Positions 13,101-28,100 are shown, counted from the stretch's first letter. The stretch: DNA of 64,000 nt from Flabesymbios commensalis (GCA_964017125.1 OZ024902.1:56282791-56346790); one strand, 5' to 3'. Numbers and translations: made by a program. The notes: generated from the letters alone by a model not told the origin.

Positions 13101-16100
13101 CTGTAAATTTAGGAAATTTCTCATAATTACATGAGTATCAGTACTGTTGTTCCTCAGAATTTTTTTTTTTTCATTTGTTTGTTACATCATCATAGTTTTT
13201 CATGTACACATATCCTTCCCAAATTTGTTATGCATATTACTAATGACCAGTTCTCGGACGAGTTCTATAATGGCTGGAAAAAAAATTCAAAATGGCCGAC
13301 TGATTGCGATTTTTCGCCTTTTACGTCAATAATTGGAACTTGTGGGCGCGATAACTTGAAAAGTTTTTCATGTATCCTCTTTAAATTTGTTATGCATGCT
13401 ACTAATAAGCAGTTCTCGGACAATTTCAATAATAGCTGAAAAAAAATTCAAACCGGCCGATTTATTCTGATTTTTCGCATTTTACGTCAATAATTTGACC
13501 TTGTGGCCCCAATATTGACTTTAAGTTCAATAATGGTTCAATAATTGTCGAGTGTACTCTTGTTGAAAACATGAAATATGCAATTTTTAATAAAAAGGAG
13601 TTTTACTGAAAATTTTCTACACTGTGGTTTCAGGTGTATCTAGTCAGTAGTCGTGTTCACCCGGGAGAAACTCCAGCCAGTTTTGTTTTTAATGGCTTCC
13701 TTGAGTTTGTGCTGAGACCGGATGATCCGCGAGCAAAGCAACTGAGGAGACAGTATGTCATTAAAATGATACCGATGCTCAATCCAGATGGCGTGCAACG
13801 TGGGCATTATCGAACAGATTCACGAGGTGTCAATCTAAATCGAATGTATCAGGACCCCTCATTTGAACTGTATCCTTCCATATATGCTTCTAAGAGTGTA
13901 CTAGTCTACCATCACTGTGAGAACAGGGTAACAAAGAAAAATAGTAAAGGTGATATTGACCTGCTTGAGGAGATGTATGGCAGTGTGGGCCTGGATGGTG
14001 CTGGAGAGAAGTGTCTTATGCAAAATACTTCGGAAGAATCTCAAATTTTTCATGACAATATCAATTATCCTGAAATCGAGCCTATCCCTGTCACTGTGCC
14101 AACTCCACAAAATTCTTCTTGTCAACCTGTAGTTAGAAGTAGGACATATAATGTCACTTATGGCAAAAATGGCACCAGTACAACATCTGTGGTGACATCA
14201 GACACTTCAGCAGGTATTGTGCCTGTTAAAATTTCTGAATCAAATTTGAATTCCAGTTTGAACTCTTGCACAGGGCTGGATCAGTCAGAAGTTTTCACAT
14301 CGAATGATAAAACTGATGGTTCACATTACACAGCAGGCCCCGGCAGTCAAGAACTGCTGTCTGGGCTACGACAGATGACACTTGACAATCAGGTGTGCCA
14401 CATGGATCCCGAATGTCCAGATATTGCTGGGAAATATGATGGCATGAGATCGTTAAATGATGTAGCTTCTGGTGGAGAGTGTGAAGACTGTATGGAAGAA
14501 GGTCATATCGGGAATGAGGGGTCAGACGATGATGATGACTTTGACCCCTTACCCTCTGGCGTGGCTGTGTATGCCCCTCACTTGTCTGATCCCAAACTAC
14601 GTGAAATACCACCCCATGAGAGTGGTATCGCTTTATATGTGGATCTACATGGACATGCTTCTAAGCGTGGTTGCTTTATCTATGGTAATTACTTTGAGCA
14701 AGAGGACAAACAAGTGGAAAATATGCTTTTCCCAAAACTCATTTCTTTAAACACTGCACATTTTGATTTTGCTGGCTGCAATTTTACAGAGCGCAATATG
14801 TATATGAAAGATAAAAGGGATGGACTCTCAAAGGAAGGTGCTGGTCGAGTAGCCATGTACAAATCTCTCGGCATTACTCATAGGTAGTTTTTTCTCATGT
14901 TTTTTTAACAAGATTTAGCAATTAATCATCTCTTTAACCTTTAACCCTTACAACGCGGGGATCGACATTAGTCGACAGAATCTGACGTCTGTATAGACGT
15001 CAGATTCTGTAGTTACGTCTACAGATCTACAAACGGTCCCCGCGCTGAAAGGGTTAAAAGAGACAACAGCAAAATCTGATATATTAGTGGGCCATACTTT
15101 TATTCATGCATCATGTATTTACTTTTTTTGTTTGCAGCTATACCTTGGAATGTAATTATAACATGGGGCGCATGGTGAATTCAATACCACCTGCGCACGG
15201 TGACAATGGGCGAGCAACTCCACCACCTCTTGCAGGTTTCCCACCAAAATATACAATAGAACATTTCAAAGAGGTGAGATGAATACTATTTCCAAATATA
15301 GATTCATTAAAATTTTAAAGAAGAACACTTCTTGAATTTAAAAAAGAGGCGTAACTATACATATTTTCTGTTGATTTTGGCCTGCGGCGTCCGCGTTAGT
15401 ATTTCCTTGTGGGCACAATAACTTGCCAACTTCAATAATGTCGAAAAAAAAAATCAAAATGGTCGATTTATTGTGATTTATCACATTTTACGTAGTTAAT
15501 TTTACCCTGTGTGCGCCCTAGCTTCAAAAAGTATTTCGTTTATCCTGTTCAAATTTATGCAGCATGTTGCTAATAACCAGTTCTCGAACAAGTTCAATAA
15601 TGGCTGCTGACAATTGTTGAGTGTGCTCTTGTATTGCTATTCCAGGTTGGCAAAGCAATGGCGGTCGCTGCATTGGACATAACAGAGACAAATCCATGGT
15701 CACGTCTGACAATGTCAGAACATCTCAGTTTACATGGTGTGAAGGACTGGGTAAGGCGGTACATTAAAGGCCTTCGAGGTTTACCACGAGGCATGCCCAA
15801 CAGAGCAATCAGGGCATCGCAAAAGGCAAACAGGTTGGCTTGAGTTACCATTTTTAACTGCTGTATTTCAGCTACTTTTTTTGTTTACAGTTGTTATTGA
15901 TGCAATTTCAGGTTTATATCCCCATGTCATATAAGACCTGTGCAATTTGCCTTTTTCAATATTATCTTCAGAATTTTCAAGTGTCATAATTGTCATGGAC
16001 ATGACAACTTTATCTTTGTTTTGTAGTGCTACAGGAGCCTCACAGTCTGGCACACCTTTCATGCCTCGAGTCGCTCTTCTGGCATCAAGACATTCCAGCA

Positions 16101-19100
16101 GCAATAACTTGCAAAATCAGACGGATGGTGGAGCATCTAGTGGTCAACATCCATCATCAGCAAATATGAGAGGCAGCATACAGAGAAGGCAATCTTACGG
16201 TCCTACCAGACGAGAACTTGGGCCAGTCAGAGAACGTAAGCTGTAGAGTAATAATACATTCCCCAGGAATGATCTGTATTATGAATTCACTAGATTAGCT
16301 ACAGTAATACTACTAAAGCCACACACAAGTGATTATTTTTGCCCTCATTTCAAAACTACATGATATATAAATCTTATTCCACAGCTGATATCAGTTGAAG
16401 CCTTTGTGAATGAAGCTGAATGGTGGTATGATTTGGCTTACCTTAATCTTGTATTGTTTTTTCTTGTGAATGCAATATATAGAGTGAATTGCTAGTCTAA
16501 ATGCTTTGTAATTTTGTATGCTGGCAATTTTCAGATTAAGTTGTTACATTTGGAAAGGGGTATTTTAGCCGGTATATGTCAGGTTGACAAAAGTCAGTTT
16601 TTATTTAAAATATATTCAAAGCCATCAAAGCCCTGGGCAGTTTTTTTTCCAAATGAAATATTGAGTGTGTTGTATTTTTTTTCATTTGAAGCTGCTAATT
16701 GACAAAAGATATTACTTTAAAAGAAAACGGTTTTGGGAATATATTTTGTTGATTATTTTCTTGGATATGTATTTGAAATGTTTTTGTTTAATTACTACCG
16801 ATATCAAATTGTACAAACTTACCCACCTTGGTTAAACACAATAGGTTTTACCAGGGTTCAGCACAGTGCCGGAAATGCCGGCTGCCCGACCAGATAAATT
16901 CTAAAAAAAAAAAAAAAAAAATTCAGTTCTATTTTGTGGTGTCCTTCCATTTGCGTTTTAAAGATGGCTAACTGACAGTGACTGATTTTGTAATTTACTG
17001 GCTTTTAGTATCGTTGTTCATCAGATGAACATTTTTTAAGGAAAAACGTGCCAGATATTACTTAGTGGGCAACCACACATGCTGCAAATTTTATGCAGCA
17101 GTGTAAGGGTTGAGCTGCTAGCGCGCGCTAAGTTAATATTTTTGAGAGAACAACCAGATGATTTTTTTTCTGTGGGGAGCCCTGGGTTATACACAAGTAA
17201 CATTATACTCAGTACTATAATGTAATTAGAATATTTGGCATTTTATTCATCCATTGTCTCGAATTTTCAGCACCAAAAGCAACAATGGAGCGATGTAGAA
17301 GAAGGGCTTCAAGCACAAATGGTACCAGTAGCTCCTGTGTCCCAGTCACAAGTCTCAATGAAGCTAAGGCTCCCTGTACCACTATAGCCCCTTCTGCCAA
17401 CACTCCTGTTCCGTTTGCGCTCACCACAGCGGCTACATTAGATTTACAGGTATTGTACATATGCCTAAGGGGTATAATAACCCTCTAACCATCCAACTTT
17501 TCATCACTTGAAGTGAGAATAAAATCATAAAAAATAATTTTCTAAATGAAAGCTCAAATCATTTATATTATGAGCACTTTTTTTCCATATTTTATTCGTA
17601 CCATGTTGTGCATGAATGTTATAAGGACCATTAAACACCCAACCCTCTAAGTATTCTTTTGGCTAATAACACACATACAATTCATTCCTCCATTCATTCC
17701 TTCATTCATTCATTCATTTATTCATTCAAACTCTTATTGACCACTTTTCAATGTGACCGCGCAAGGGTGAGTGCTTCTACTGTAATATGAATGTTCAGAG
17801 GACTGTTCTCTATCGTATGATCTCCCAGAAATCTGTTATTTACACACATTCAATTCATTCCTCCATTCATTCCTTCATTCATTCATTCATTTATTCATTC
17901 AAACTCTTATTGACCACTTTTCAATGTGACCGCGCAAGGGTGAGTGCTTCTACTGTAATATGAATGTTCAGAGGACTGTTCTCTATCGTATGATTTCCCA
18001 GAAATCTGTTATTTTCTAAGTGATAATTTATAATTCTATTGCAGTCCTTGATGCCAAAGCAACCTCCTGCTGTACCTCGTCCGTTTCTGCAAAGCTCAGA
18101 AAAACAGACAAGGATATTGCCCGGAGGAGCTGCAGCTAAATATAACAGGTCCAACAAAGGCAGCTCATCTCATACTGCTATACCGATGACTGAATGGCAG
18201 GAGCAGCACCAGCCAGACGGCAAGTGGAAGCGTGTGCAGAGTGACAGCAATGTTGAAATGGATCTCTGTCGGGGATATGGAGAAAATGTATTCTCGGATC
18301 ACTACCATGTAGATAAAAATTTATCTAGCACCCCTGTAGAAATGGAGGAAGAAAAGGTACAGCAATTAAGAAATGTAAGTTATACAGATGCAGTTCCATT
18401 ATTTTGCCATATACTTTTTTTTTAAAGAGTAGGCCCTTGACTTTACGTTTTAGTGTCAATTGTAGCCCTTATCATGCTGAATTGTTTTTTCTTCTCTTCT
18501 CCACTCATTTGACGCTGGAATTGCTGACGGTTTTAATTACGAAAAATGTTTCTATTTATGAAAAAGATACAAATACACCCAAAATGGGATTATTTTATTC
18601 ACTAAGCATCTACTACATATTGAAATATTTAATTTAATAATAAGATATCAATTTGAGAGTTTTTTTAGCTTAAAACGCTGAAATATTTTTGTATAAATCA
18701 TGGAGGCCAAAGGGTTTATTTCAATCATCAATAATGTCTTGGTTAGCTCTTTCTGATTCATTTGAATACCTATGTGATGGGTCTACGACCATTAGAAATA
18801 TTTTTACTCGTACAGTGCGGGGATCAACTTTGGTTGTGATAATCTGCCGTCTACAGACATCAGATTCTGACGGCTAAAGTCAATCCCTGCGCTTTTTTCA
18901 ACTTGAAACCATCATTAATGTCTTAGTTAACCTCTTGCACCCTGAGTTTATTTGGCCTCAAAAATTGATTTTTTTTGTTAGATCAGCAGAGGAAGGAATT
19001 GTTTTTTGCATGATTCAAGTTAGATTCCATATTGTTCACAACAGATGTAGTTTAAAAAAAAAAAAAAAATCCATTTGGTCACATGACCTAATTATTTATT

Positions 19101-22100
19101 CAAAATGGCCGCCAATGACAGCATCAAAAAGTCAACTTTCACATTTCAAGAGCCACTGTGAATCTCAAAAGTCACATTTAATGTCAGTCAAGGTAAAATC
19201 AGTAATCTACAAAAGTAATCTATTTCTCTCTTGAATTTTATGGCAATTGCATCGAAATTGAAAGAGATATTTGAAATTTTATGAAGCATAAAAGGTCAAT
19301 GTCCCATACATTTGTCATATAATTTTGGTTACTAAAAGCAGCAAAATCTAAAAAAAACATAGTGATCTCACAACCTTCATTTTATCTGTCCATAAGAAAG
19401 GAATAGATTACTTCAATGCATACAAACATAATCATAGTAGATTTATGATTATATTTCAAAATATTTTAGGATGCTAATTTGCATAAATTACCTAATTAAT
19501 TATTCAAAATGGCCGCCAATTCAGCAAAAAACATGAAAATTTAACACTTGGACAGCCAAAGTTAATCTCACAAGCTAGATAATATATAGCTGAAGGCCAA
19601 ATTAGTAATATACATAGGCATTGTGACTTGTCCTAAAATTTCAACCAAATTGTAACATTATTGGAAGAGATATTGACATCTATGTGGAGCATAGAATGTC
19701 AATGTCCCATACATTTATCATATAATGTTAGTTACTGGATACAGCAAAATCTAAAAAAAATCAGTGATCTCTACAGCTTCAATTAACTGTTTATAAGAAA
19801 GGAATGGACTGCAGAAATGCATACAAACATAATCATAGAAGATCTATGATTATGTTTCAAAATATTTTAGGATGCTAATTTGCATAAATTACCTAATTAA
19901 TTATTCAAAATGGCCGCCAATTCAGCAAAAAACATGAAAATTTCACACTTGGACAGCCATAGTTAATCTCACAACTTAGATAATAAATAGCTCAAGTCCA
20001 AATTAGTAATATACATAGGCATTGTGATTTTTCCGAAAATTTCAACCAAATTGTTACATTATTGGAAGAGATATTGACATTTATCTGGAGCATAGAAGGT
20101 CAATATCCCATACATTTATCATATAATGTTGGTTACCGGATACAGCGGAATCTACAAGAAATCAGTGATCTCTACAGCTTTAATTTATCTGCTTATAAGA
20201 AAGAATAGACTGAAGATATGACATTTTATGCATACAAACATAATCATGGGAGATCTATGATTATATCTCAAAATATTTTAGGATGCTAATTTGCATAAAA
20301 TACCTAATTAATTATTCAAAATGGCCGCCAATTCAGCAAAAAACATGAAAATTTCACACTTGGACAGCAATAGTTAATCTCACAAATTAGATAATATATA
20401 GCTGGAGACCAATTTAGTAATATACATAGGCATTGTGACTTTTCCTGAAATTTCAAACAAATTGTAACATTATTGGAAGAGATATTGACATCTATGTGGA
20501 GCATAGAATGTCAATGTCCCATACATTTATCATATAATGTTAGTTACTGGATACAGCAAAATCTACACAAAATTAGTGATCTCTACAGCTTCAATTTACT
20601 GTTTATAAGAAAGGAATGGACTGCAGAAATGCCCACAAACATAATCATAGAAGATCTATGATTATGTTTAAAAATAATTTAGGATGCTAATTTGCATAAA
20701 ATACCTAATTAATTATTTAAAATGGCCACCAATTCAGCAAAAAACATGAAAATTTAACACTTGGACAGCCATAGTTAATCTCACAAGTTAGATAATAAAT
20801 AGCTCAAGTCCAAATTAGTAATATACATAGGCATTGTGACTTTTCCTAAAATTTCAACCAAATTGTTACATTATTAGAAGAGATATTGACATTTATGTGG
20901 AGCATAGAAAGTCAATATCCCATACATTTAGCATATAATGTTGGTTGCCGGACACAGCAAAATCTACAAGAAATCAGTGATCTCTACAGCTTCAATTTAT
21001 CTGTTTATAAGAACGAATAAACTGAAGATATGACATTTTATAATATGATTATATTTCAAAACATTTTAGGATGCTAATTTGCATAAAATTATTCAGAATG
21101 GCCGGCAATACAGCAAAAACCATGAAAATTCCACACTTTGAGAGCAATAGTAAAGCCCAAAATATATTTAATATATCACTTGAGGTCAAATAAGTAATCT
21201 ATATGGGTATTGTTATTTTTCCTAAAATTTATTGCAAACTGTAACATAATTGGAAGCTATATTGACATTTATGTGGAGCATAGAAGGTGAATGTCCCATG
21301 CATTTATTATATAATTTTGGTTACTCGAAACAGCTAAATCCACAAGAAATCAGCGATCTCTCAAGCTCCAATTTATCTGTTGATGAAAAAAAGGAATGTA
21401 CAGCAGAAAATTAATGCATACAAAGGTAGTCATGGATGATCTATGATCAGTTTTTTAAATCAAAAACTTATATAGTAGTAGATGGGTCTAACTTCGCTAA
21501 CTTCCATTAAATACGTAATTAATTAAAATGGTCAACAATACAGCAGAAACATGCAAATTTCACACTCGGGAGAGCCATTGTAAATCTTACAAATTACACA
21601 AAACACAACTTGATGTCTAATTAGTAAGGTACAAATAAATTGAAATTTTTGCTAAAATTTGCATGCAAATTACAACAGAATAGGTGTTCACTCGACATCA
21701 TATTGGTTGCTATCCTAAAACCAGGAAGTACACTTATGTACCAGTTGTGAGATGTATTGTACAAGTATTGTACAAGGGCATAAAATTAGAACATTCCGGA
21801 TGTCTGAGACAAACTATTTAGCCTTAAGACTACAAAATAACTTTCTTAAGGTTCCCATCAGACCAAAAATGTTGTCATTTTACATAATACGTTAAATTAT
21901 AATTATTATTGTTTTGTTATTACATTCATTTTCTGCATCTTAAAATTAGAAAATGTTTTTAAGTATTATAGATATTTCATTTCCAATATTCCACAATATG
22001 ATGCCATAAGTACCAACAGTTTCCAGGTTCAGGTCTGTCAGACTTAGAGTCCCAGTTGCCAAGACACAGATGAACTTTACACTTTGTGCACCATACATTT

Positions 22101-25100
22101 GACCTCCGTATGTGTTGTCGAGGTCTCTCACTTGCCTTCAGATGGGGGTATTAAATTCTGAGCTCTTCTCTAACACGATGGGAGCATACCTGACAGTTTT
22201 TGTTGTTTGCTGCTCCAGGAGTCAATGCTGGATGGTGGGCCCCAGTATTTATGAGCCTCTCTTCTTCTGCAACTCTTGGTCGCCCAACACTACGAGGAAT
22301 GTTGACCTGTTGAAAGGGAGCAATCAGCTGTTGAGCTAAGTCCAATCTGAATTGCAAGATCCCACGTTTCTCCTTCCCTTGCACTATGTGTGGACTTACA
22401 AAATTTTCAAGCACATATGCATTATTTGCAGAGACCTCCACAATGTAGAAAAGAATTCGACGATACCAACGTCTAGTTTTGCGCCAGCAGCTGTAGTGCT
22501 TCAGCACGTTGTCGACCAGATCAACACCACCCATGTATTTGTTATAGTCATGTAGAAGTGGCGGACAAACAACATTCATTGGCCCATTTGGTCCTTTTCT
22601 GATGACTGATTGTTGATCAGCTGGTACAGTTGCTGGATACTTCCCTTCATGAATAGTGCTGAGAAAATATACTTCCTTGCTGTCATACCAACTTTGCGCT
22701 AATAATGGTGGCTTAGTCAAGAAATTTGATGATCCGCGTTGATGGCGACCACGACCAAAGTATAGCTCATGAGGAAAACCTAGTCGATTTTTTCGAACAG
22801 TCCCACAGGCTTGGACCCCACGGTCATTCAACCACAAAAAAAGATCTGGTGAAGAGTAGAAATTATCTACATAGAGATGGTGATTCATATGTAGGTTTGG
22901 CTCCATCAATTTCTGAACTACTCTGGTAGCCAAGGGAATTTTAGTGTCAGCAGAAGCATCGCGGCCTGTATATACTACAAATTGTGAAACATATCCATTA
23001 CTGGCATCTGCTTTGACCCAGGTTTTGATACCAAACCTCGCCCGTTTTGATGGTATGAATTGTCGAAAAGAGAGCCGGCCCTTATATGGAATCAAAGATT
23101 CGTCTATGGAGATCTCTTTCCCCATATCATATTTAGCTGCATAATTCTCATTGATAAGTTTCAATAGGGGCCTGATCTTGTACAGTTTGTCATTAGGGTC
23201 TTTCTCTTCCTCATCACACACATGCAAATACCTATTTATTTGAAAAAAACGGTCTCTGGGCATAACCTCATTAAATGCAGGCACATCTATTAAGGATTGG
23301 TGTTTTTGCCAGTACATGCTCAGTGTCGGTAGTCTCAAAATACCAGTAATGAAACTGAGGCCAATAAATGCCTTTAGTTCCATCACAGTGACGTCATGCC
23401 ATTTACCTCTATGCTGTCCACCAGCTCTCTTCCTTTCCGCATTTAAATTGGTTTGCTTTACCAACATGTCCATGATCGTAGAGTCAAAAAAAAGTTCAAA
23501 AAAATCTTTGGCAGTATGTTCAGGTGACATGCGGACCCTGGGACCCTGCGTTCCTCCAAACGGTGGAATGGACCTTGCAATATCCTCTTTTTTCCAATCA
23601 GAATCTTCAGAAGATGCTGTGGAAGAGTCTTCTGAGGAGTCTACCATGTCATCTTCAGGTCGCTGACCTCGTCCTTGCACACATCTTCCATTACCACGAG
23701 CACGTCCATGCATTCGAGGCCTATCTACTTCACGACCCTGACGAGCACGGCCTCTGGCAAAGTTAAAATGAACCTCATCATCTGACGAAGAAGCTCGAGT
23801 TTGAAGGTGTCCTCCTACAACAGGGCCACAGTCTCTGTAAAATTGTTGGACATGGACTGCTCGAGCACCTGGCTGAACACTTGCACTGCTTTGCTCCACA
23901 GTACCTAAAAACAGAAAAAAAAATCATTGACATTGAAATACAATATTCACTGATATATGTTCTGGACCGTATTAATGTTATAAACTTATAAATCAAGCTA
24001 GAGTCTAAAAGATAAATTATAAGTAAACAATTAGATTAAATAAGAAAATAACTACATTCAAGCCCCCCCCCCTCCCCGACTTCTCAAAAAAGACATTTTT
24101 AAAAGCTAGAGAGTCTAATCTAATACTATTAGATGAAAAATATTTTTAATATTGCCCTCCCAACCCTTAAAAAAATGCCTTCAAAATGTTTAGAAGTCTA
24201 GACCACCTATTTAAAATTTTAGTAAAAATTTTACTTCTTCAACGATGGTGACGCATGACGACAGCAAAAACATTATGTATCCATGAGTGGAGAAATAATT
24301 ATAAGCCAATGTACATGTAATCTGCATGATATTCAAATGAAATAATTCTTGTTTCTTATTGTTGTGTATAAAGTGCTTCATCTAAAATTCAAAACGGGCA
24401 TGGTCCCATTTATCAGAGATGATGGGATTTAGCAGAAGTAAAGATATATTGTCAAAAAATCAGGCAGTAGGTCCCGTAAACTTGAAACTTCGACCAGACA
24501 AAGAAAAAACAACCAGAGAGTAGGTGATAAATGACAGATTATTTACTTTGTTATAAGAAAAACTGACAAACCTAGCAGGGTCTGCATGTATTCTTGTACA
24601 AGTTACAATATATCATAGACTTCTGATTGTCCGAGATGGCCATCTCAACCAATCAGAAGCCTAGCATATAGAGTAACTTGTACAAGAATACAGCCCCTGT
24701 GTTTACAGAACATATCGGTTTGACGTCATTGGGAAAGACTACAAGGGGAGTGGATTTTTTTTCGTTGACCCCCAGGGCCAGTATTTCAGGTGATTTACTG
24801 GCCCTTAGTGATTTATACTCCCCTCGGGCCAATGTTAGTATCGATCCCTAATATAGGCACATAACAATCATAAATTTGAGCATAACATCTGGCCACTTCT
24901 TAAGCTTTTTATAAATTTTCCAATAAAATATTTAAATGCGAGGCCACTAGTCAAAAGTCCAAAACAATTCAAAACATTATAAGCAATACATTGACGGAGG
25001 AAATATCCTGCATAACATATAGGCACATGAATATCATAAATTTGGACATAGCCTCCGGCCACTTTTTATAAATTTTCTGATAATATATCAGTATAGTCGA

Positions 25101-28100
25101 AGTTTGAAACAGTTCCAAGAAATTGCCAGCAATACATTGAGTTGACGGAGGAAATATCATACATATATATCACATATAGGCGCATAACAATCCTAAATTT
25201 GGGCATAGCCTCCGGCCACTTCTTACACTTTTTATAAAATTTTCGATAATATATCAATGCGAGGCTGACTATAGGCAAAGTCCAAAACAATTCCAAGAAA
25301 TTGTCAGCAATACATTGACGGAGATATCCTACATATTATACAGGTGCAAAACAATCATAATTTGGGCATAGCCTCCGGCCACTTCGTACACTTTTTATAA
25401 ATTTTTTGATAATATATATCGATGCGGGGCTGACTATAGGCAAAGACCAAAACAACTCAAGAAATTGTCAGCAAACCATTGAAGGAGGAAATATTGTACA
25501 TATCATATATAGGCGCATAATAATCATAAATTGGGCATAGCCTCCGGCCACTTCTTACACTTTTTTATAAATTTTCTGATAATATAGCGATGCGGGACTG
25601 ACTAGTCAAAGACCAAAACAATTCCAAGAAATTGTCAGCAATACATTGACGGATGAAATATCCTGATATCATACAGGCGTGTAACAATCATTTGGGCATA
25701 GCCTCCGGCCACTGATTACACTTTTTATAAATTTTCCAATAATATATCATTATCAATGCGTTTTTGTTAGAGTAGACTAGATCTAATTTATTTTGATATT
25801 GCCAGTTTTAGTAAATTACCTTTCATTTTCACACTGATTTAGTGTAGGTCTAGGCCCTAGGCCTAGGTGGTGTCTGTGATGTGCTAACTAGACTAACGTT
25901 ACTTGGCTAGTCCCCCCACTGACATTGATGATTGACAAACAACATAGACAGTAGACTGGTTCAGACAGTGAATGATTGACTGTCATACATATTATCGCTC
26001 ACCTTACATGTGATTTATTTGTGGTACACAGATGAACTTTTTTTGTGAAAAAACTACAAAAATATTATTACAGTTAACTATGTTATTTACCTGATCCTTT
26101 TGTTGGCATTATTTTTATCATTTTCACTGTCATTGAACTTTGAAGTCACCCACTGGCAATGCCGGGTAAACATCCAGACCTTGATCGACGTCATCGGCAT
26201 CACCGGAATATTGACGTCACTGTCAGAACTCTCCTCTTCGCCGGAATTGTACGCAACAATCATAAATTTGGGCATAGCCTCCGGCCACTTCTCACACTTT
26301 TTATAAATTTTCAATAACATATCATTATCAACGCTTTTTTTTATAGTAGGCCTATCTAGACTATACCTAGGTCTAGATCTAATTTATTTTCGATATTGCC
26401 AATTTTTTATTTTTTTTTGCGATGTGCTAACTATACTAACGTTACTTGGCTAGTCCCCCCACTGACAATGAGTGACATTGATGACAGTAGACTGGTTTCA
26501 GACTGTGAATGAGTGACTGTCATACATATTATCGCTCACCTCACATGCGATTTATTTGTGTTACACAGATGAACTTTTTTATGAAAAAAACTACAAAAAT
26601 ATTATCTCAGTTAACTATTTTATTTACCTGGTCCTTCATTGGCATCATCTTGATCACTTTCACTGCCATTAAAGTCATCCACTGGCACTGCCGGTCCCGG
26701 GTAAACATCCAGATCAACGTCATCGGCATCGCCGGAATAATGACTGTCAGTGTCACTGTCAGAACTTTCATCAGAAGTATCATCTTCTTTGCCGGAACTG
26801 TACGCAATGGCTTCTAACGCACGCTCAAAATCATCTATACCTCTGATTTTAAAGGCTTTTCGCGACATCATGTGAATAAATAAACAAAATTTCAAATCAT
26901 CTTCGCGGTTTACTTGTTTATGTTCGGTCACATGATCACCGTTGCAATGCTGTCACGTGATCCCTAGAACGGCGGAAATAAAACCCGAAATTTCGGGTTC
27001 CCGGACTGAAGAGGTTAATAATGTACTGGCGCTTTCCACTTCATTTCAATACCTCTGTTATGTTATGAGGCATTATAAATTTTCAATTCTTCCAATGCTG
27101 GGATCGACTTTAGATGTTAGAATCTGATATCTATTGATGCTATAGACATCAGTCCCTGCGCTAAAAAAAAAGGTTAAACTTTTTTTTAAAGTAAAATCCT
27201 TATTTTGCATAGAAATAATTATGTTGACTTAATCTTGAATTTTTGTTGTGTGCATTACTTTCAGATATCAGGTCTTTCAATGCACCAGAGAACCCCCTAT
27301 TCAAGAACAGCTAAACCTCTTGAAACCCCAAAGTTTGTATTGTGTTTTGTTATTGGCATAGTAGCACCTGCTATATAAAATAAATGTATTTCTAAGAGAT
27401 AGTTTCTGATTAATTGTTGGACAGCTTAGTGTATTTTCTAAAATCATATAAATATCAACATTTCATTTCTTGTACCCATTTTTTTCAGTCTAATAATCTG
27501 CAAAATGGAACAAGTGTTAGTGATTTTATAAATTATTCTCCTTTGCCATTTTTACTCCTGCTGTGGTATTGAAGGGCTTGTTTTAAATCTTGAATTCGTA
27601 TGAAAGCTAAGATGTCTTTCTAACCCACTCTCTGGCTGAAGAAGTTACTGATCATTGTTCCTGTGCTACTGGTCTCGCCCGCGACACCACTGCTATTTAT
27701 TTTTTACATCAATATTCATATTCAAGGGCTTGAAATTAACGATTCAAACCACTTGCTCTCTTAACAAGTCTTGATTCACAATGTCATTATGTTTCTTGAA
27801 ATAGCTCACCTAAAAGCTAGCTGCAATATGCTATGAAGGAGTGGTGACTTACCATAATGTAATCTAAGGGACTCATTGCTGACAATTAACTATCCATTGG
27901 ATTGTTATGATCTCCAGAATTGTAACTGTTTTATTTAACATTAAAATTGACGTATCCTGATTAAGAATTTAGTTATTTCTGTCAATTGAGCAACCTTCTT
28001 TTAAGAACCCTATTTGATATAACTTCAGGTGAACATGACAGAAAACATATTATTATGTTTATTACATATCTGCATTTACAATGTACTAGTTATCACTGAA

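Larger units (their letters stand above)
18931..27014 (-). mobile_element. 8.1-kb piggyBac-type DNA transposon
   Basis: The element lies in AGBL5 intron 11 in antisense orientation, between TTAA at 18927-18930 and TTAA at 27015-27018. Read inward, the ends are CCTCTTGCACCCTGAG and CCTCTTCAGTCCGGGA, alike at about 9 of the first 12 bases. It encodes a piggyBac transposase in two exons. Two tandem arrays fill most of the rest: about 400-bp units on the 3' side and about 163-bp units in the transposase intron. The element sits between two stretches of MITE family A, so it arrived after that MITE. Ends are inferred from TTAA, end similarity and the split MITE. Confidence 0.68.

Noticed and set aside
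14295-14612. Antisense gene opposite AGBL5 exon 6
   Set aside because: A shadow frame of a conserved coding exon, with no recognisable protein.
24846-25760. CRISPR-like or satellite locus independent of the transposon
   Set aside because: Units of about 163 bp are contiguous without spacers, and the array lies inside the piggyBac borders.
27481-27560. Additional AGBL5 exon ([13 protein letters not shown])
   Set aside because: A good acceptor precedes it, but there is no convincing donor in the right phase, and exon 12 joins exon 13 in frame without it.
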